Positions 9,126 to 17,949 of a DNA stretch of 64,000 bases are shown piece by piece. A program made the position numbers and the translations under genes. The stretch is from Butyricimonas virosa (lineage in GTDB: Bacteria; Bacteroidota; Bacteroidia; Bacteroidales; Marinifilaceae). The number at the start of each line of letters is the position of its first letter. The first letter of the stretch is position 1. Under the pieces are notes generated by a model, which saw only the letters and a list, made by a program, of their open reading frames with translations, had not been told where the DNA came from and did not search any database. The stretch covers positions 1,054,001-1,118,000 of the forward strand of contig NZ_CP102269.1 of the NCBI RefSeq assembly GCF_025148635.1, in the 5' to 3' direction.

Positions 9126-10667
9126 TTATTGATTCAAGGCCTCCAACCAATACTGGTTCTGCACTAACAAACTATTCATCGTAAAAGCCGAGTCAAAAAT
9201 GGGTAAAAATATCGCACCTTTCCTAACATCTTCCAGCGTCATGGTTTTAAACTTTCCATCGTCACCTTGGTACAGTTCGTTATTAATATACCACATTCCA
9301 TTCCGCACAATATCGTACCAACGATGCCCTTCTATATATAATTCCCTTTGTCGCTCTTTAAAAACAGCATATTGTAATCCCATATCATCTCCCGGACCGT
9401 TCGGGTAAAGCGTCGCGCCCGCAATTCCTCGGATTTCATTCAAATCGCCAATCGCCTCACTACTTTGAGCATCCAATTTAGCATTACATTCCGCCCTTAA
9501 CAAATAAATACCCGACAATCTCCAGTAAGCGAAATTTGTACTTACGGCAGTCATGGTTTTGGAATACGGGTTATTGGGATCAGACTGTGCCCACACTCCC
9601 GTTCTCCATTTATTCAACGTGGCATAACCATCAGGCTCGCCCCACATATTAACCCCCGGAGTTACAAACGAACTAACCCGCTTGTCCTGTGATTCATACA
9701 ATTTATCTATTGTTGTTTGGGCTACTTTCGCATCTGTACCCTTCCCGTCAATATTCAAATATGCTGAAGCAAAAAGATAGGGTGAACTCACATATTTACT
9801 TTGCATATCTAAAGTAAACTCAAAAATAGCCTCCGGATTCTCTTGATTAATATCCGAAAAGAGCTCGCATAATCTTTCCGGATCACGAACTAGACGATAA
9901 CTTCCGACCTCGTTACCCTCAATCAATTCTGAACAATATTGAATTGCCTTCATGTAGCAATCTTTCGCATCCCCTTCAAGCCCCTGTAGGTCAATTATAC
10001 TCCCTTTCCACGCATACAGGTTAGCAAGTAACGCACAAGCAGATCCCTTACTTCCAAACTGCTTGGATTTAATCACATTACCCAGTCGATCTTTCACCTC
10101 CGATTGAACAGGCAATACCTTGTAAGCCCTCGTGGCATTACTGATAGCCGTATCCAACACTTCCAACACCGGTTTCTTACCGTAAGGCTCGGCAGAAGTA
10201 CTATTGCGCGTTATAGGCACCTCACCCCATTTCATTCCAAGAATATAATAACTCAACCCTTTGGCAAAATAGGCCTGTGCTTTATAAAACTGAATCCGAT
10301 CGGGAGATACTTGAACCTCTGCCTTACTGATATTATCCAACATCACGTTAGCCATATAGACAATACCATAAATATTCGACCAATCCGAACCGATACTCTT
10401 CGTAATCGCTTCCGTGTTCCATAATCGGATGCTACTCACGGATTCGTAAGCTTCATAATCTCTAAATTCCCCAGCCTCTTCCTGCGTGGCATGAGCCAAC
10501 AACTTGTCATTAATAAATCCCTGTATAGAATACAACGTCGATTCCAGATCCAATTCTGTTTTGAAATAATTATCAAAACTAAGCAAGGTTTCCGGTTCTA
10601 CATCCAAAAGATCGTCACAAGACGAGAGTAGTCCCGATAACAAAAATATATAGAGAATCTTTTTCAT
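9126..10667 (-). CDS. SusD/RagB-family nutrient-binding outer-membrane lipoprotein (locus B)
   Basis: This 513-aa lipoprotein (LLSSC, Cys17) has the SusD start DDLLDVEPETLLSFDNYF, the helical TPR-type core and the C-terminal signature QRELYIEGHRWYDIVRNGMW. SusD forms the lid of the SusC barrel and captures substrate at the cell surface. It begins 2 nt after susC, so the pair is translationally close. The C-terminal end has the typical ILPIP-like segment replaced by AIFLPIFDS, within normal family variation. Confidence 0.95.
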   Translation of the reverse strand: MKKILYIFLLSGLLSSCDDLLDVEPETLLSFDNYFKTELDLESTLYSIQGFINDKLLAHATQEEAGEFRDYEAYESVSSIRLWNTEAITKSIGSDWSNIYGIVYMANVMLDNISKAEVQVSPDRIQFYKAQAYFAKGLSYYILGMKWGEVPITRNSTSAEPYGKKPVLEVLDTAISNATRAYKVLPVQSEVKDRLGNVIKSKQFGSKGSACALLANLYAWKGSIIDLQGLEGDAKDCYMKAIQYCSELIEGNEVGSYRLVRDPERLCELFSDINQENPEAIFEFTLDMQSKYVSSPYLFASAYLNIDGKGTDAKVAQTTIDKLYESQDKRVSSFVTPGVNMWGEPDGYATLNKWRTGVWAQSDPNNPYSKTMTAVSTNFAYWRLSGIYLLRAECNAKLDAQSSEAIGDLNEIRGIAGATLYPNGPGDDMGLQYAVFKERQRELYIEGHRWYDIVRNGMWYINNELYQGDDGKFKTMTLEDVRKGAIFLPIFDSAFTMNSLLVQNQYWLEALNQ

Positions 10668-10669
10668 AA

Positions 10670-13600
10670 CTAAAATTTTACAGTTAATCCTATAGTTACT
10701 TTTCGTGCGGACGGATAAGTCAATGAATTATCGTACCCTTGCAACAAGTCGACATTCTCCGGATCAAGCCCTGAATAATTGTGCCACAAGAATAAATTTT
10801 CCCCCGTGAAAAACACTCGAACACCTTGCAGATGAATCCTTTTTGCAATATCACTCGGTAAATTATACCCTATCGTTAATTGTTTCAATCGCAAAAAATT
10901 CACGGTCTCGATATTATCATCCGTACGAGCATCGTATTGTCCGTTATAATACTTGTACGCAACATCGATAATCGGATAATCCGGCGTATCACCTTCCTTC
11001 TCCCAAAACGTCACGTTACGATAATCCTCAAAAATCGCTCCCAAACTTGTTTCACTAAAATTCAACGAACCCTTATTGAATGCATTGATGATATGCCGCC
11101 CTAAAGAATAATTAAACAATACACTCAAATCAAATTGTTTCCATTTTATTTCACTACTAATACCGCCATAAACAACCGGCAGGGTTGAACCGGCAAAATA
11201 AAGATCATCATCAGTAATCCGACCGTCACCATTCAAGTCCACGATCTTTTTCATTCCGGGACGAATAGAATTGACAACCCCTCCATCACCTAAAAGGACC
11301 TTATTACCATTTTGATCCCAATAAACCGGAACCTCATCTATATTTTGAACATATCCATCAGTTTTGAACGCACGTAGTTCGTAAACAGACTTACCAATCA
11401 CGTATTTTTCATCAACATCTTGTCCTGAATAAGTCTTCTCCAATCGATTATCATTGTGAGAAATATTGAAACGAGCCCGCCATTTGATCTCCGTATCCCG
11501 TAAAATATCTATTTGAGCTTCCAATTCCACCCCTTGATTAGAACACTCTATCGCATTTTGCCACTGTCTTTGATGCATATAAACCGTACCCGGCAATGAC
11601 ACTTGCCACAACATTGACTTCGTGTACTTATAATAGTAATCAGCCTTCAATTTCAATCGATAATCAAATAAATCCACATCCAACCCGAGATCATATTGTT
11701 CCGACTTTTCCCAGGTCAAATTCGTGTTTGCTAATTGGGCTGGCACCATCCCTGTCACGCCCAAAAACTCATTCCCGACATCAATTACCCCCTGTGCAAG
11801 ATACGCCTTTTGGAAAACTTGCCCGGAAGTACCCCACGAACCGCGAAGTTTACCGTGATTCAACCACCAGAAATTTTTCATGAATGCCTCGTCCGAGAAA
11901 TTCCACCCCAAAGCGACAGATGGAAAGGTCGCCCAACGTACGTCTTTTCCGAAAACAGATGAACCATCCCGACGCAAAGTGAATTCCATTAAATATTTCT
12001 GATCAAAATTATATGCAACACGCCCAAAATAACTGACCATAATTTTTTCATAATAATCAGAAACAAAAGATTGCATGGCGGTTAGCGTACCTCCTAGATC
12101 TTTAATCGAAGGCATTCCGTCTACCGCATAATGAATGTAATCGCTAGGTGCTCCTTTAGCCCGACCATTCATTCTATTCTGAGAATCACGGGTATAAGAA
12201 AATCCAAATAGCCAATCAAAATTATGCCGTTCTCTTAAACTAAATTTATAATGAAGTAAATTCTCATTTTGCAACATCATGTTGGATTGCTTGGCTCCCA
12301 TTGTTATACTCAACCCATTTACTCCGTCCAATGTACTCGGGGTAAAATTATTTCCTTCCGATTGCGAGTAATCAACACTTACTGAAGTAGAAAGATCCAG
12401 CCCCTCGATAATTTTATACTGAAGACGCAAACTGGAGCGAATATTAAAATCATACTTTTTCTCCGAAACCATATTGATATTTTTAAATATCAAATCATAA
12501 GTTTCCCCGGAACTTGGAAGTAACGTAGACGTCCCCTTAGGGTTCACGGTCATGTAAGCAATTTTCTTATTCTCCAATCCGCCGCCACCCATACTCATAT
12601 CCGTATATGACAATGCCATACGAACATCCATGGTCAGATCTTTTCGAGGGATCATATTCAAATTTGAGATCAAGTTCATTCGAGAAAAGTCCGACCCCAC
12701 ATTAATTCCTTTCTCGTTGTACCATCCCGCACCAACCATGTATTTCACGCGTTCCGTTCCTCCGGATGCCTGCAAATTAGCATTCAAAATTTTCCCTGTC
12801 CGAAAAGCATACTTCCACCAATTACTCGAATTATTATAAAAAGGATTCAAACTATCCTGTATCTGACGGTAAACAGTTCGATTCAAAAATGTACTTACCT
12901 TACCGTTTCCCCAAAAAAAGTCATAGATAGCCGAACCACCGCCAACGTATGCATCATAATAGGAATTAGGCATTGAAGGTAGATCCCGACCAGCTCCGGG
13001 AGTATATTTGGTATACCCGCTTCTAATATTCTTGGCAGCCCACAACCACCAATCCCGCTCACCTTTGCCTTGTATTTGCACTGGAGTTTCCGGGAACCAA
13101 CTCCAAGAATAGGAAGCGTTTGCCTGAAAAGTTGCCTGACCGGACTTCCCTTGTTTCGTGGTAATCAAAATCACACCGTTACTTGCTCGTGAACCATAAA
13201 TAGCTGCCGATGCTGCATCTTTCAACACTTCAACCGACTCGATCGTCATCGGGTCAATTTCTGCCAACGTGTTTGTTCCGGTTATAGGAGAAGTAAATGA
13301 ACTAATCGGTACTCCATCCACCACGTACAAGGGTGTTCCATCGTTTATTCCTTCCTGCATCAACGTATTGTAACCGCGAATCGCAATACGGGATCCGCCA
13401 CCACCAGGAGCGCCGGAAACATTATTTACCTCAACTCCTGCCATATGCCCTTGCAAAAGATTTTCCAAACTCGCAGAAGGAACCTCTTCCAAATCTTTCG
13501 ATTTCACGGAAGATATAGAACTAATCAATTCTTTTTTATTCCTTTCACCATAAGCAATCACTGTCACCTCGTCCAAATCCGAAGTTTCTTCCTTCATCTT

Positions 13601-14191
13601 CACGATCAACTCATCGCCAGCCTTGAAAGCTTTTGTTTCCATTCTAAAACCGACAAACGAGAAAATCAATTTACCGGATGCTACAGGCAGTGCCAAAGTA
13701 AACATTCCCCTCGCATCCGTGGCACATCCCACGGTCGTGCTATCCAAACGAACAGTCACTCCCGGTAGAGGTTGATTCTTTTCATCTACTACTTTCCCTT
13801 TTATAACATACTTCTTTACCTCTTTTTCGTCATCCTTTGCAATGGTCGGCTTCATAATAATCACGTTTCCCTCAAACAAAAATTCCAGATTAGGGAACAC
13901 GCGTTTCAACAAAACATCTACATTCTCATCCTTCGCAGAAACAGAAATCTTGTTATAAGAAATCAAATCCGCATCATTATAAACAAAATACAGATTTGTC
14001 TCTTTCTGAATCTCTTTAAATAGTTCCATTGCACCAACATTCTTCACGTCCAACGTTACCCGCTGTTGTTGCGAGAAGCTATTGGCAGAGATTGTCATGC
14101 TGGTCATTGCCATCAAAATAAACAATAACCTCATGATTTTCAATAAACTCTTTTTACCATAGAAATAGTAAAAACTTTGTTTTTTTTTCAT
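10670..14191 (-). CDS. SusC/RagA-family TonB-dependent receptor with STN domain (locus B)
   Basis: This is a 1173-aa outer-membrane receptor. A basic, aromatic N-terminus (about 20 residues) precedes the signal segment (MRLLFILMAMTSMTISA). Then come the STN domain (about 45-115), the CarboxypepD_reg-like domain (about 125-205, LPGVTVRLDS and FSFVGFRME), the TonB plug (DLEEVPSASLENLLQGHMAG and VEVLKDAASAAIYGSRASNG) and the 22-strand barrel ending in KVTIGLTVKF. I chose the ATG at 14191; the longer frame needs a TTG at 14254 and would remove most of the fecR-susC leader. The STN domain marks it as a signal-transducing receptor for the upstream FecR/sigma pair. It is a close paralogue of the partial SusC at the left edge. 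Confidence 0.96.
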   Translation of the reverse strand: MKKKQSFYYFYGKKSLLKIMRLLFILMAMTSMTISANSFSQQQRVTLDVKNVGAMELFKEIQKETNLYFVYNDADLISYNKISVSAKDENVDVLLKRVFPNLEFLFEGNVIIMKPTIAKDDEKEVKKYVIKGKVVDEKNQPLPGVTVRLDSTTVGCATDARGMFTLALPVASGKLIFSFVGFRMETKAFKAGDELIVKMKEETSDLDEVTVIAYGERNKKELISSISSVKSKDLEEVPSASLENLLQGHMAGVEVNNVSGAPGGGGSRIAIRGYNTLMQEGINDGTPLYVVDGVPISSFTSPITGTNTLAEIDPMTIESVEVLKDAASAAIYGSRASNGVILITTKQGKSGQATFQANASYSWSWFPETPVQIQGKGERDWWLWAAKNIRSGYTKYTPGAGRDLPSMPNSYYDAYVGGGSAIYDFFWGNGKVSTFLNRTVYRQIQDSLNPFYNNSSNWWKYAFRTGKILNANLQASGGTERVKYMVGAGWYNEKGINVGSDFSRMNLISNLNMIPRKDLTMDVRMALSYTDMSMGGGGLENKKIAYMTVNPKGTSTLLPSSGETYDLIFKNINMVSEKKYDFNIRSSLRLQYKIIEGLDLSTSVSVDYSQSEGNNFTPSTLDGVNGLSITMGAKQSNMMLQNENLLHYKFSLRERHNFDWLFGFSYTRDSQNRMNGRAKGAPSDYIHYAVDGMPSIKDLGGTLTAMQSFVSDYYEKIMVSYFGRVAYNFDQKYLMEFTLRRDGSSVFGKDVRWATFPSVALGWNFSDEAFMKNFWWLNHGKLRGSWGTSGQVFQKAYLAQGVIDVGNEFLGVTGMVPAQLANTNLTWEKSEQYDLGLDVDLFDYRLKLKADYYYKYTKSMLWQVSLPGTVYMHQRQWQNAIECSNQGVELEAQIDILRDTEIKWRARFNISHNDNRLEKTYSGQDVDEKYVIGKSVYELRAFKTDGYVQNIDEVPVYWDQNGNKVLLGDGGVVNSIRPGMKKIVDLNGDGRITDDDLYFAGSTLPVVYGGISSEIKWKQFDLSVLFNYSLGRHIINAFNKGSLNFSETSLGAIFEDYRNVTFWEKEGDTPDYPIIDVAYKYYNGQYDARTDDNIETVNFLRLKQLTIGYNLPSDIAKRIHLQGVRVFFTGENLFLWHNYSGLDPENVDLLQGYDNSLTYPSARKVTIGLTVKF

Positions 14192-14218
14192 ACATTTGAT
14201 TTTTGAATTAAAACTACT

Positions 14219-14248
14219 CGAGCAAGCATTGTCGCATTTGTTTGCTCG
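14219..14248 (-). promoter_or_regulatory. Second stem-loop in the susC leader (locus B)
   Basis: The 7-bp perfect inverted repeat CGAGCAA/TTGCTCG encloses 16 nt and lies 27 nt before the susC ATG. It would fold in the RNA leader, or could be a DNA operator. Loci C and D show no equivalent second hairpin of this length. Confidence 0.4.
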
Positions 14249-14259
14249 GATCAAGCTAG

Positions 14260-14289
14260 ATTCCGGATAAGTTGCTGCTTAACCGGAAT
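14260..14289 (-). promoter_or_regulatory. Stem-loop immediately after fecR stop (locus B)
   Basis: Twelve-nucleotide arms (ATTCCGGATAAG/CTTAACCGGAAT, 11 of 12 paired) enclose a 6-nt loop and begin 1 nt after the fecR stop codon. No U-tract follows. It corresponds in position to the hairpins at 1072-1118, 32332-32358 and 45147-45173. Confidence 0.6.
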
Positions 14290-14290
14290 T

Positions 14291-15442
14291 TTATTTTCGT
14301 ACTACAATCACTCTACCTTTTATTTCAAAACGCACGTGAGATGTCTTTTCAATCAAAGACAGCAATTCATCAATTTCCTCGTAACGGGGCAAATACCCGC
14401 TAAACCGTTCGTTACTTACCTCATTATTCATAAAAAACACCTGTATATCATACCACAACGAAAGTTCATCCAGTATCTCGCCGATACTCTTGTTCTCAAA
14501 ATAATAATTTCCACGCTGCCACGCCACGTAAGATAACACGTCCACCTCCCGAACCGTAACCCGTCCCACGAGCTTGTTAAACACCGCTTGTTGATTCGGT
14601 TTCAACCTAACTTCCGCCAATCCTTTCGGTTTCACTGATACGGAACCTTCTACCAATGTCGTTTGCATCTGATCATCCCGACGAGTATTCACGTTAAACT
14701 GCGTTCCGTACACCTTTATCTCCATCCCGTTCACCTCCACGATAAACGGCTTGGCAGCATCCTTCGTCACCTCGAAATAAGCCTCTCCTTCCAACCATAC
14801 CCGTCGTTCCTTCCCCACGAATTTCACAGGGTAGTAAATCTCCGTCGCCGCATTCACCCACACCTTCGTCCCATCGACCAGCATGATCGTGTACTCACCC
14901 CCTTTAGGAGTAATCAACCGATTCTGTAAATCAACACCCTTATTATCCAAAGAATCCACGTAAACTAACGCTTGATCATTCGTGTGAATCATCACCCCAT
15001 CGCTCTCTTTCAGCGTCATCCGAGAAGTATCAAGGGCTAGGACTTTCCCGTCATTCAATACCAACGTCGCTTTTCTCACACCATGTTCGATAGGCCCGAT
15101 ACCGTAATCCACGACTTCCTCCACGGGTTGCCTTGTCCAAAGCAATATTCCCGCAATAAGGGGTAATGCCAGCATTGCCGCGTAACTCACCACCTTCAAC
15201 CACACCCGCCGTCCCCGTCTCCGGTAAGCCTCGTCAATTTTTAAATCGAATTCCTGTTTAAATTGTTTTTTCATTTCCATGCTTAACTGAAAATTTTCCC
15301 GCCTCACCACGAAACGTTTCATCTCCTCGTAGAGCTGCCGATGCCTTTCAGATTCACCCAACCAAGCCTCCAAAACCCACCTATCCTCCTCATCCAGTAA
15401 AGAAGTAAAGCTCCGTTTTATCAACCTCCAATCCATTTTCAT
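14291..15442 (-). CDS. FecR-family anti-sigma factor (locus B)
   Basis: This is a 383-aa inner-membrane protein. A cytoplasmic helical N-terminus (1-80, RWVLEAWLGESERHRQLYEEM) is followed by one membrane segment (about 85-103, VSYAAMLALPLIAGILLW). The periplasmic FecR domain shows TPKGGEYTIMLVDGTKVWV, VWLEGEAYFEV and VYGTQFNVNT, and a C-terminal DUF4974/STN-like part ends in FEIKGRVIVVRK. It should sense the locus B SusC STN domain and hold or activate the sigma at 15627-16202. The 184 bp between fecR and sigma hold no further gene I can support. Confidence 0.93.
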   Translation of the reverse strand: MKMDWRLIKRSFTSLLDEEDRWVLEAWLGESERHRQLYEEMKRFVVRRENFQLSMEMKKQFKQEFDLKIDEAYRRRGRRVWLKVVSYAAMLALPLIAGILLWTRQPVEEVVDYGIGPIEHGVRKATLVLNDGKVLALDTSRMTLKESDGVMIHTNDQALVYVDSLDNKGVDLQNRLITPKGGEYTIMLVDGTKVWVNAATEIYYPVKFVGKERRVWLEGEAYFEVTKDAAKPFIVEVNGMEIKVYGTQFNVNTRRDDQMQTTLVEGSVSVKPKGLAEVRLKPNQQAVFNKLVGRVTVREVDVLSYVAWQRGNYYFENKSIGEILDELSLWYDIQVFFMNNEVSNERFSGYLPRYEEIDELLSLIEKTSHVRFEIKGRVIVVRK

Positions 15443-15626
15443 AGTATTTTCCTTAATTTCACACCTAAAACACGAAACTTTGGAAAATGTTTACAAGAAA
15501 AATGAAAAAACTTATATTACGGCAATAGTCGACCACTAATCATCGATTCGTTATAAACATCAAGAGTAAAAATGTACCCCCTAAGACACACCATTCCGCC
15601 CGTGAATTCATTTACCCAGAATCCAT

Positions 15627-16202
15627 CTACATATATTCAAAACCTGCCGCCAACACGAAAAGCACCAGCGTAAAATCATAATCCGAGAAACAACGTTTCA
15701 ACTTCTCCATCCCGCGATGTAACTGCACTTTCACGGTATTCTCATTCATTCCCAATTGCTCGGAAATCTCGCTATATTTGTATCCATGTACGAAACGCAG
15801 AAGGCACACCTCCCGACATTTTTCCGGTAATTCATCCAGCACCTCCCGAATTTTCTCTAAAATTTCCTCTCGATCAATCATATCCACGTTGTCCGAATAG
15901 ACTGCTGCCTCGGCATATAATGCCATGTTACGATCCTCGACTTTCGCATCCCGCAAGTAATTGTAGCAACGGTTGCACACACTCGTGTAAAGATAGGCTT
16001 TCAGGGAACCCTGATAATTTTTCAAAACCGATTTTTCATAGATTGCGATAAAAACCTCCTGCACAATATCGTTGGCCACGTCTTCCCGGAAAACCATATT
16101 CAGGGCAAACACGAACAACTTATCGAAATACCCGTCAAACAAATCTGCATAGGCTTTTCGATCATTCTGTCGCAATCTCTCTATCAATATTGATTCATCC
16201 AA
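15627..16202 (-). CDS. ECF-type RNA polymerase sigma-70 factor (locus B), TTG start
   Basis: This is a 191-aa ECF sigma. Region 2 includes DRKAYADLFDGYF and NDIVQEVFIAIYEK. Region 4 includes LPEKCREVCLLRFVHGYKY and the helix SEISEQLGMNENTVKVQL. No in-frame ATG exists before region 2: the frame opens after a TGA at 16221-16223 and the only usable initiator is TTG at 16202, so a TTG start is likely. A TATTTTTG -7 element at 16232-16239 would give a leader of roughly 23 nt. The protein ends in a hydrophobic tail (FTLVLFVLAAGFEYM) like the other three sigmas here. Confidence 0.92.
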   Translation of the reverse strand: MDESILIERLRQNDRKAYADLFDGYFDKLFVFALNMVFREDVANDIVQEVFIAIYEKSVLKNYQGSLKAYLYTSVCNRCYNYLRDAKVEDRNMALYAEAAVYSDNVDMIDREEILEKIREVLDELPEKCREVCLLRFVHGYKYSEISEQLGMNENTVKVQLHRGMEKLKRCFSDYDFTLVLFVLAAGFEYM

Positions 16203-16231
16203 TTTTGCATTTATTTTGAATCATAACGATA

Positions 16232-16239
16232 CAAAAATA
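16232..16239 (-). promoter_or_regulatory. Candidate -7 promoter element (TATTTTTG) of sigma B
   Basis: This is an exact TAnnTTTG match, 29 nt upstream of the TTG start. A TTTTT run lies about 19 nt further upstream as a weak -33 box. It supports the TTG start call. Confidence 0.55.
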
Positions 16240-16322
16240 TTTTTTATTTTCCACTTATAAAAAGTATTCCTCGTAATTTATATTCAAATTAACATACTTA
16301 ATAGTTGAATACGGATAATTAG

Positions 16323-16348
16323 AAAAGTTGTCAAACAACTTTTGACAA
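16323..16348. repeat. Two overlapping inverted repeats upstream of sigma B
   Basis: AAAAGTTG/CAACTTTT (5-nt loop) overlaps TTGTCAAA/TTTGACAA (5-nt spacer) in the same 26 bp, so the two folds are mutually exclusive in RNA. The site lies between the gdhA terminator and the sigma B promoter. A dyad operator for a repressor, or an alternative-fold RNA switch, is possible. Confidence 0.4.
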
Positions 16349-16359
16349 GCATATCAACA

Positions 16360-16395
16360 CAAAAAAGCTGCAACAAACCGAAATTTGTTGCAGCC
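16360..16395 (-). terminator. Intrinsic terminator of gdhA
   Basis: On the minus strand an 11-bp perfect stem (GCTGCAACAAA/TTTGTTGCAGC) with a 6-nt loop is followed by six T residues. It begins 44 nt after the gdhA stop codon. Confidence 0.9.
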
Positions 16396-16438
16396 AAGTT
16401 TTTAATATCTCTATCGAAACTATTTACAAGAAATAGGA

Positions 16439-17782
16439 TTAGATGATACCTTGTTCAAGCATAGCAGTCGCCACTTTCATGAATCCTGCGATGTTAGCAC
16501 CCTTCACGTAGTCGATATGACCGTCAGCTTGCTTACCATATTTAACGCAAGCCTCGTGAATAGAAGTCATGATGAAGTGAAGTTTAGCATCTACTTCTTC
16601 ACCTGACCAACCAAGGTGAGCAGCGTTTTGAGTCATTTCAAGACCAGAGGTAGCAACACCACCAGCGTTAACTGCCTTACCCGGTGCAAAGAGGATACCG
16701 TTAGATTGGAATGTGTGGATAGCTTCCGGGGTACAACCCATGTTGGAAACCTCGCAGCAGCACCATGTTCCGTTAGCAATCAATTCCTTAGCATCGTCAC
16801 CGTTCAACTCGTTCTGGAAAGCGCAAGGCAATGCGATATCACATTTTACAGACCAAGCTTTCTTGCCGGCAGTAAATTTAGCCTGTCCCGGGAACTTCTC
16901 AGCCATCATCTCAACGCGGTTCTGGTTAGAAGCACGCATAACGAGCATATAGTCAATCATCTCTTTGGTGATACCGTTAGCGATTTCGCAAACTCCATCA
17001 GGACCGGAAATAGCGACAACTTTAGCACCAAGTTCGACAGCTTTGGTTGCAGCTCCCCAAGCCACGTTACCGAAACCGGAAAGAGCTACAGTCTTACCCT
17101 TGATGTCTTTACCTGCAGTATGCAAAACGTGTTGCGTGAAGTAAAGAGCACCGAAACCAGTAGCTTCCGGACGGAGGATAGAACCTCCCCAAGTTGCACC
17201 CTTACCGGTCAATACTCCAGTATTGTATTCGCGAGCAAGTTTTTTGTACATTCCGTACATATAACCGATTTCACGACCGCCAACACCAACGTCACCAGCA
17301 GGGACATCAGTATCAGGACCTATATTTTGCCACAATTCATACATGAAAGCTTGACAGAAACGCATGATTTCAGCATCTGATTTTCCAACCGGATCGAAGT
17401 CAGAACCACCTTTACCACCACCCATCGGAAGAGTAGTCAATGCGTTTTTGAAAGTCTGCTCGAAACCGAGGAATTTCAACATAGAAAGGTTAACTGCCTT
17501 GTGGAAACGAAGTCCACCTTTGTACGGTCCAATAGCACTGTTGAATTGTACGCGGTAACCCAAGTTAGTCTGAACTTCACCCTTATCGTCTACCCATGCC
17601 ACGCGGAAAGTAAAGATACGATCCGGTTCTACCATACGTTCAACGATTTTTGCATTCTCGAATTCAGGGTGTTGGTTGTAAATCTCTTCGATTGATTCCA
17701 ACACTTCGTGCACCGCTTGAAGGAATTCTTTTTCACCTGGGTGTTTGGCTTCCAGGTTAGCCATCACTTTTGCTACATTCAT
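16439..17782 (-). CDS. gdhA: Glutamate dehydrogenase (hexameric, NADP-type family)
   Basis: This enzyme catalyses reductive amination of 2-oxoglutarate to glutamate in the cytoplasm, the main ammonium-assimilation step in many gut Bacteroidales. The 447-aa length from ATG 17782 is typical of the hexameric bacterial family; a 10-codon longer frame to 17812 is unlikely. Visible motifs are GPYKGGLRFH, the catalytic-lysine segment PMGGGKGGSDFDP, DVPAGDVGVGGREIGYM and the nucleotide-binding glycine segment ALSGFGNVAWGAA. Codon use is noticeably regular, as in a highly expressed gene. It is a single-gene transcript ended by the terminator at 16360-16395. Coenzyme preference cannot be proved from motifs alone. 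Confidence 0.97.
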   Translation of the reverse strand: MNVAKVMANLEAKHPGEKEFLQAVHEVLESIEEIYNQHPEFENAKIVERMVEPDRIFTFRVAWVDDKGEVQTNLGYRVQFNSAIGPYKGGLRFHKAVNLSMLKFLGFEQTFKNALTTLPMGGGKGGSDFDPVGKSDAEIMRFCQAFMYELWQNIGPDTDVPAGDVGVGGREIGYMYGMYKKLAREYNTGVLTGKGATWGGSILRPEATGFGALYFTQHVLHTAGKDIKGKTVALSGFGNVAWGAATKAVELGAKVVAISGPDGVCEIANGITKEMIDYMLVMRASNQNRVEMMAEKFPGQAKFTAGKKAWSVKCDIALPCAFQNELNGDDAKELIANGTWCCCEVSNMGCTPEAIHTFQSNGILFAPGKAVNAGGVATSGLEMTQNAAHLGWSGEEVDAKLHFIMTSIHEACVKYGKQADGHIDYVKGANIAGFMKVATAMLEQGII

Positions 17783-17949
17783 AATAAAATATTTTAAAAT
17801 AAAATTACGCATCTACAAAACGGTTAAATTTCTCAACCGCAATCAACGATGCAACATTACTGCTTTTTTCCGGTTCAAACAAATATTTTAGCAAAAAAGT
17901 TTTTATCAAAATAAAAAACAAATAGATAGTAACCAAACACTATAAATCA

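Noticed and set aside
16616..17380. 254-codon plus-strand ORF opposite gdhA
   Set aside because: It is a shadow of the highly regular codon use of gdhA, has no recognisable domain and covers a certain gene.
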